A DNA stretch of 64,000 nt from JAPLDB01 sp038206355 (GTDB lineage: Bacteria > Bacteroidota > Bacteroidia > AKYH767-A > 2013-40CM-41-45): contig JBBRAY010000002.1 in the NCBI GenBank assembly GCA_038206355.1, positions 1-64,000 of the forward strand, written 5' to 3'. Position numbers and translations under genes: made by a program. The notes beneath the pieces were generated by a model. It did no database searches. It saw only the letters and a program-made list of their open reading frames with translations, and was not told the origin of the DNA. Below are positions 60,186-64,000 of this stretch, piece after piece (position 1 is the stretch's first letter; each line of letters opens with the position of its first letter).

Positions 60186-63050
60186 ATGGAGTACAATTTT
60201 CGCGAGACAGAAAAAAAGTGGCAGCACTATTGGGCTACGCACAAGACGTTCAGGACTGAGAACAGCAGCACTAAAAAAAAGTATTACGTACTGGATATGT
60301 TCCCTTATCCGAGTGGTGCAGGGCTGCACGTAGGTCATCCGCTGGGATATATTGCCTCCGATATATATGCACGGTATAAAAGGCTGACGGGATTCAATGT
60401 ATTACATCCGATGGGCTTCGACTCATTCGGACTTCCTGCCGAGCAATACGCAATACAAACCGGACAGCATCCGTCCATTACAACAGAACATAACATTGCC
60501 CGATACCGTGAACAGCTTGACAACCTTGCGCTATCATTTGACTGGGACAGAGAAGTACGCACTTCAGATCCTGAATATTATAAATGGACACAGTGGATTT
60601 TTTTAAAACTGTTTAACTCGTGGTATAATACTGAAACGGGGAAAACGGAACCGATAGAAAAACTTGAAGAAAAATTTACCCTTCATAATGCACAATGTGC
60701 AGTTGGAGCAGCCAATAAAAGCTGGGATGATTTGAATGAAAAGGAACGCAGTGATGTATTGATGGATTACCGGTTGGCATATTTGAGTGAGGCGACCGTT
60801 AACTGGTGTCCGGCAATGGGAACTGTACTTGCCAATGACGAAGTAAAAGACGGCGTAAGTGAACGGGGTGGTTATCCCGTTGAAAGAAAAAAAATGAAGC
60901 AGTGGAGCATGCGGATCACTGCATTTGCCGACAGACTGTTGAATGACCTGGAAGGAATTGACTGGAGTGAATCGATAAAGGAACAACAGCGGAACTGGAT
61001 AGGAAAAAGTGAAGGGGTAGAAATCAATTTCGCAATTCACAATGCACAATTCACAATTCAGATATTCACCACTAGACCTGATACTATTTTTGGAGTTTCG
61101 TATATTACCCTTGCACCGGAGCATGAGTTGGTGGAAAAAATTACGACAAATGCACAACGAGAAGCGGTTTTGGCTTATGTTGAAGAATCCAAAAACAGAA
61201 GTGACAGAGAACGGATGGCCGATATCAAAAGGATCAGCGGTGTGTTTACCGGTGCTTATGCTATTCACCCGTTTACAGGAAATCAGATACCGGTGTGGGT
61301 GGGAGATTATGTACTTGCCGGTTACGGAACAGGCGCTGTGATGGCTGTTCCAGCGCATGACTCGCGCGATTTTGCGTTTGCAAATCACTTTAATCTGGAA
61401 AGACCAAAAGTGATTCAACCCAAAAATGCGGAGTGGGATTTTGACAAAGAATCATATGATGAAAAAGAAGGGTCGTGCATCAACTCTGATTTTCTGAATG
61501 GACTTACAGTAAAGGATGCTATCAAAAAAGCAATTGATGAAATTGAAAAACGGAAATTGGGAAAGAGGCAAATCAATTATCGTTTGCGTGATGCAGCATT
61601 TGGCAGACAACGATACTGGGGTGAACCCATTCCGATTTATTATGAGAATGGAATTCCGAAACCGGTTGATGAAAAAGACTTGCCGGTAATTCTTCCGGAA
61701 GTAGATAAATACCTTCCCACTGCTGACGGTGAGCCACCTCTGGCAAGGGCGAAAAACTGGAAGTACAGGCCTCACCCCCTGCCCATTTCCAAAGGAGAGG
61801 GGGAATCGTTTCCTTTAGAGACGACAACTATGCCTGGATGGGCCGGCAGCAGCTGGTATTTTTTGAGGTACATGGATGCAAAAAATGATAAAGAGTTTGC
61901 CGGGAAAGATGCAATCAACTACTGGCAGGATGTAGATCTTTACATTGGCGGAAGTGAACATGCAACAGGGCATCTGCTTTATGTACGGTTCTGGACGAAA
62001 GCATTATATGACCTTGGATTGATTCCGGTAATTGAACCTGCGAAGAAACTGATTAACCAGGGGATGATACAGGGGAGGTCAAATTTTGTTTATCGTATCA
62101 AAGATTCCAATACATATGTTTCGAAAAATTTAAAAGAGAATCATGAAACCATTGCAACAAATGTGGATGTAAATATTGTTGAGGACGATATTCTCGATAT
62201 AGAAAAATTCAGGCAATGGCGGGAAGAAAATGCAAAAGCTAAATTTTTACTTGAAGACGGTAAATATATCTGCGGTAACGAAGTAGAAAAAATGTCGAAG
62301 TCGAAATGGAATGTGGTGAACCCTGACGACATGATTGAGAAATACGGTGCAGATTGTCTTCGGTTGTATGAAATGTTTCTCGGTCCGCTGGAGCTTTCGA
62401 AGCCGTGGAATACCAATGGGATCAGCGGGACGTCTAATTTTATCAGGAAACTGTGGAGGCTTTATCATCAGAGGCAAATAAGCAATAGGCAGTTGGCAGT
62501 TGGCAATGAACAGCCAATAAATACAGAAAGCAAGAGTGATGTACAATTTCTATTAAACAAATTTCATGTAAGTGAAGAAAAGCCGGATAGAAAGGAACTG
62601 AAGTCGCTGCACAAGCTTATTAAAAAAGTTACTGAGGACATTGAGCGATTTTCTTTTAATACTTCAGTAAGCAGTTTTATGATCTGTGTGAATGAGCTCA
62701 CTGCTATGAAATGCAAGAAGCGTGAAATTCTTGATCCGCTGGCAGTTCTTCTTTCACCATATGCGCCTCATGTTGCAGAAGAATTATGGAATTTACTTGG
62801 ACATAAAGAGAGCGTTACTTATACAAAATGGCCGGAGTATAAAGCAGAATTTCTCAATGAAGATTCTTTTGCATATCCGATCAGCATCAATGGAAAGACA
62901 AAAATGAATTTAGAAATTTCACTTGCGTTGAACAAAGATGAAATTGAAAAAGAGGTGATGAATTCCGAAGAAGTGAAAAAGTTATTTCAGGGTCAGTCTC
63001 CGAAAAAGGTGATTGTAGTGCCGGGCAGGATTATAAATATTGTGGTTTGA
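60186..63050 (+). CDS. leuS: Leucyl-tRNA synthetase with in-frame repeat-derived inserts
   Basis: I start at the ATG at 60186 (MEYNFRETEKKW); the open frame begins 33 bases earlier. The 954-residue product has the HIGH-type motif LHVGHPLGY, the editing-domain strand IFTTRPDTIFGVSY, GYGTGAVMAVPAHDSRDFAF and the KMSKS loop EKMSKSKWN. It charges tRNA-Leu. E. coli LeuRS is about 860 residues and Bacteroidota homologues are somewhat longer. Four stretches match spacer-like DNA of this genome type and are noted separately (60679, 61032, 61770, 62476). They lie in regions expected to be variable, and the core motifs are intact. Confidence 0.95.
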   Translation: MEYNFRETEKKWQHYWATHKTFRTENSSTKKKYYVLDMFPYPSGAGLHVGHPLGYIASDIYARYKRLTGFNVLHPMGFDSFGLPAEQYAIQTGQHPSITTEHNIARYREQLDNLALSFDWDREVRTSDPEYYKWTQWIFLKLFNSWYNTETGKTEPIEKLEEKFTLHNAQCAVGAANKSWDDLNEKERSDVLMDYRLAYLSEATVNWCPAMGTVLANDEVKDGVSERGGYPVERKKMKQWSMRITAFADRLLNDLEGIDWSESIKEQQRNWIGKSEGVEINFAIHNAQFTIQIFTTRPDTIFGVSYITLAPEHELVEKITTNAQREAVLAYVEESKNRSDRERMADIKRISGVFTGAYAIHPFTGNQIPVWVGDYVLAGYGTGAVMAVPAHDSRDFAFANHFNLERPKVIQPKNAEWDFDKESYDEKEGSCINSDFLNGLTVKDAIKKAIDEIEKRKLGKRQINYRLRDAAFGRQRYWGEPIPIYYENGIPKPVDEKDLPVILPEVDKYLPTADGEPPLARAKNWKYRPHPLPISKGEGESFPLETTTMPGWAGSSWYFLRYMDAKNDKEFAGKDAINYWQDVDLYIGGSEHATGHLLYVRFWTKALYDLGLIPVIEPAKKLINQGMIQGRSNFVYRIKDSNTYVSKNLKENHETIATNVDVNIVEDDILDIEKFRQWREENAKAKFLLEDGKYICGNEVEKMSKSKWNVVNPDDMIEKYGADCLRLYEMFLGPLELSKPWNTNGISGTSNFIRKLWRLYHQRQISNRQLAVGNEQPINTESKSDVQFLLNKFHVSEEKPDRKELKSLHKLIKKVTEDIERFSFNTSVSSFMICVNELTAMKCKKREILDPLAVLLSPYAPHVAEELWNLLGHKESVTYTKWPEYKAEFLNEDSFAYPISINGKTKMNLEISLALNKDEIEKEVMNSEEVKKLFQGQSPKKVIVVPGRIINIVV
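60679..60706 (+). repeat. Spacer-type insert in leuS: ATAATGCACAATGTGCAGTT
   Basis: The bases CTTCATAATGCACAATGTGC form residues LHNAQC-AVG at about 165-174, just before the conserved DVLMDYRLAYL region. The words AATGCACAATG recur at 61041 in the same gene and belong to an AATTCACAATGCACAATT-type spacer family. Confidence 0.5.
61032..61060 (+). repeat. Spacer-type insert in leuS: AATTCACAATGCACAATT
   Basis: The stretch is tandem AATTCACAAT words that read AIHNAQFTIQ in frame at about residues 283-292, immediately before the editing-domain start IFTTRPDTIFG. The reading frame is kept and the flanking motifs are intact. Confidence 0.65.
61770..61808 (+). repeat. Spacer-type insert in leuS: CCTCACCCCC...GGAGAGGGGG
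   Basis: CCTCACCCCCTGCCC (61770-61784), ATTTCCAAA and GGAGAGGGGG (61794-61803) form an imperfect palindrome of a kind common in Bacteroidota spacers. It reads PHPLPISKGEGES (about residues 529-541) in frame, between the zinc/editing-side linker and the LETTTMPGWAGSSWYF motif. Confidence 0.65.
62476..62520 (+). repeat. Spacer-type insert in leuS: GGCAGTTGGCAGTTGGCAAT
   Basis: The tandem words AGCAATAGGCAGTTGGCAGT and TGGCAATGAACAGCC read QISNRQLAVGNEQPIN in frame at about residues 764-778. This is the linker before the anticodon-binding KKVTEDIERFSFNTSVSSF helix. The gap is expected to be a short variable loop. Confidence 0.65.
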
Positions 63051-63060
63051 GATCAAAACA

Positions 63061-64000
63061 ATGAACCGCAACAGAATCTTTTTTTCCTTCGCGTCCGTTC
63101 TTGGAATCATTGCAGTTTTTATAATGCTTTCTCCTTCGCTTGTAGCTCCCGATCTGCTGGAACCTGAGCGGATAGATTCCTTATACCTGGAATATCAGCG
63201 GCGGCAGGCATTTATGGATCAGGAGGAGAATTTTGATTCAATGGATTCAACCATTTTTTTCAATCCGGGAGATTTAAAAATTCCTTTTAAAGATTTTGAT
63301 GTTCGCACTGCAGATAAATTGTTGTTACGTGGATGGTATATGCAATCGGACGACTCAGCAGCCAATACCTTACTTATTCTGCACGACTGGAATGAAAGCA
63401 AAATTCAAAAACTGAATTTCGCCAAACAAATGTTTGACAGGGGCTTCAATGTGTGTCTGATTGACCTGCGTGCCCATGGCAACAGCGACGGTAAAATATT
63501 TTCACCCGGCATTGGTTCGGTGCGTGATTTAAAAAGTATTCTTGACAGTTTGCTTGCCAATCCATTGACAAATCACATCGCCATTTTCGGCTCAGGAATT
63601 TCTGCCGGAATAGCCTTGCAGAATGCATTATATGATGGTAGGGCTGATGCCATCGTGCTTCAATGTCCTTACAATAGTTTTTATGAGTTCGTGAAACTAT
63701 ATTCATATAAAAAATGGGGATTTACGAGCTTTGTCTTTTTTCCCGTACTAAAACGAAAACTGGAGAAAATGATTATGATGCCATTGAAGAATCTCCACCT
63801 GTCAAACTTCAGCAAACTGGTTGAAACCCCAACACTGGTGATGGCTGCAGGCATTGATGAATATTATCCGGCTCTGGATTCCTATGCTGTTTATGATTCA
63901 TCTGCAGCCGGAAAAAAAAATATATTTTTGGTGAAGAAATCAACGCATGAAACAATTGAACCTGTTGGCGGTGATAAATACTACAATGTAATTGCTGCGT
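63061..64000 (+). CDS. Membrane-anchored alpha/beta hydrolase, 3' end outside the window
   Basis: The open frame starts at the ATG at 63061, ten bases after leuS, and runs without a stop to the edge (313 codons). A signal-anchor helix (FASVLGIIAVFIMLSPSLVA) is followed by an alpha/beta-hydrolase body: GWYMQSDD, TLLILHDWNESK, LIDLRAHGNSDGK, and the nucleophile elbow FGSGISAGIALQ (G-I-S-A-G). THETIEPVGGD near the end may hold the catalytic histidine. Homologues remodel lipids or small esters. Spacing suggests cotranscription with leuS. Confidence 0.8.
   Translation, partial: MNRNRIFFSFASVLGIIAVFIMLSPSLVAPDLLEPERIDSLYLEYQRRQAFMDQEENFDSMDSTIFFNPGDLKIPFKDFDVRTADKLLLRGWYMQSDDSAANTLLILHDWNESKIQKLNFAKQMFDRGFNVCLIDLRAHGNSDGKIFSPGIGSVRDLKSILDSLLANPLTNHIAIFGSGISAGIALQNALYDGRADAIVLQCPYNSFYEFVKLYSYKKWGFTSFVFFPVLKRKLEKMIMMPLKNLHLSNFSKLVETPTLVMAAGIDEYYPALDSYAVYDSSAAGKKNIFLVKKSTHETIEPVGGDKYYNVIAA

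Overview
The window looks like a chromosomal segment of a Bacteroidota bacterium, probably an environmental or metagenome-derived member. The evidence is a C-terminal type IX secretion (T9SS) sorting signal, a carboxypeptidase-regulatory-like TonB receptor next to a PorV/PorQ-family protein, DUF3098 beside ftsX and uppP, two-component-regulator propeller repeats, and promoter boxes close to the Bacteroidota consensus (TTTG, about 19 bases, TAnnTTTG). Several genes start with TTG or GTG. No rRNA, tRNA or CRISPR array was recognised.

Layout. 1-450: edge of an IS66-type accessory gene and a palindrome-rich spacer. 450-9106 (+): secreted metallo-beta-lactamase/HhH protein, toxin-23-like exported protein, lipoprotein, TPR protein, propeller lipoprotein, APC permease, T9SS cargo. 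9116-10916: a REP-associated tyrosine transposase (RAYT) element, internally deleted non-autonomous copies of it, and a gene with its 5' part missing. 11135-14868 (+): small helical protein, Ntn-hydrolase fused to a membrane domain, and a sulfotransferase-like/class-IV aminotransferase pair. 14965-22852: DsbD and a free DsbD N-domain, and an ABC uptake system whose binding-protein gene is separated from permease and ATPase by three opposite-strand genes (SGNH hydrolase, glycosyltransferase, FkbM methyltransferase). 23090-34343 (+): nucleotide-sugar supply cluster for surface polysaccharide. 34459-37822 (-): OppC-like permease, glycosyltransferase 2, flippase-like membrane protein. 37910-39358: ruvC, HIT, greA. 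39435-48286 (-): PorV-like, large exoprotein, TonB receptor. 48731-52291: smc. 52345-59989 (mostly -): ispD, queA, truB, prenyltransferase-repeat protein, SdiA-regulated-like lipoprotein (+), uppP, DUF3098, ftsX. 60186-64000 (+): leuS and a partial alpha/beta hydrolase.

How the genes fit together. The sugar cluster can make UDP-GlcA, UDP-xylose, a UDP-HexNAc-uronate, its 2,3-diacetamido derivative, UDP-Gal and dTDP-4-keto-6-deoxyglucose, and it ends with a PHP-family tyrosine phosphatase typical of capsule regulation. It contains no glycosyltransferase, flippase or polymerase of its own.

The two observations I would follow first are both about repeats. One is the RAYT element with deletion derivatives that still carry the first codons of the transposase gene. 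The other is leuS, which carries at least four in-frame stretches that look like the spacer repeats seen between genes elsewhere in the window.
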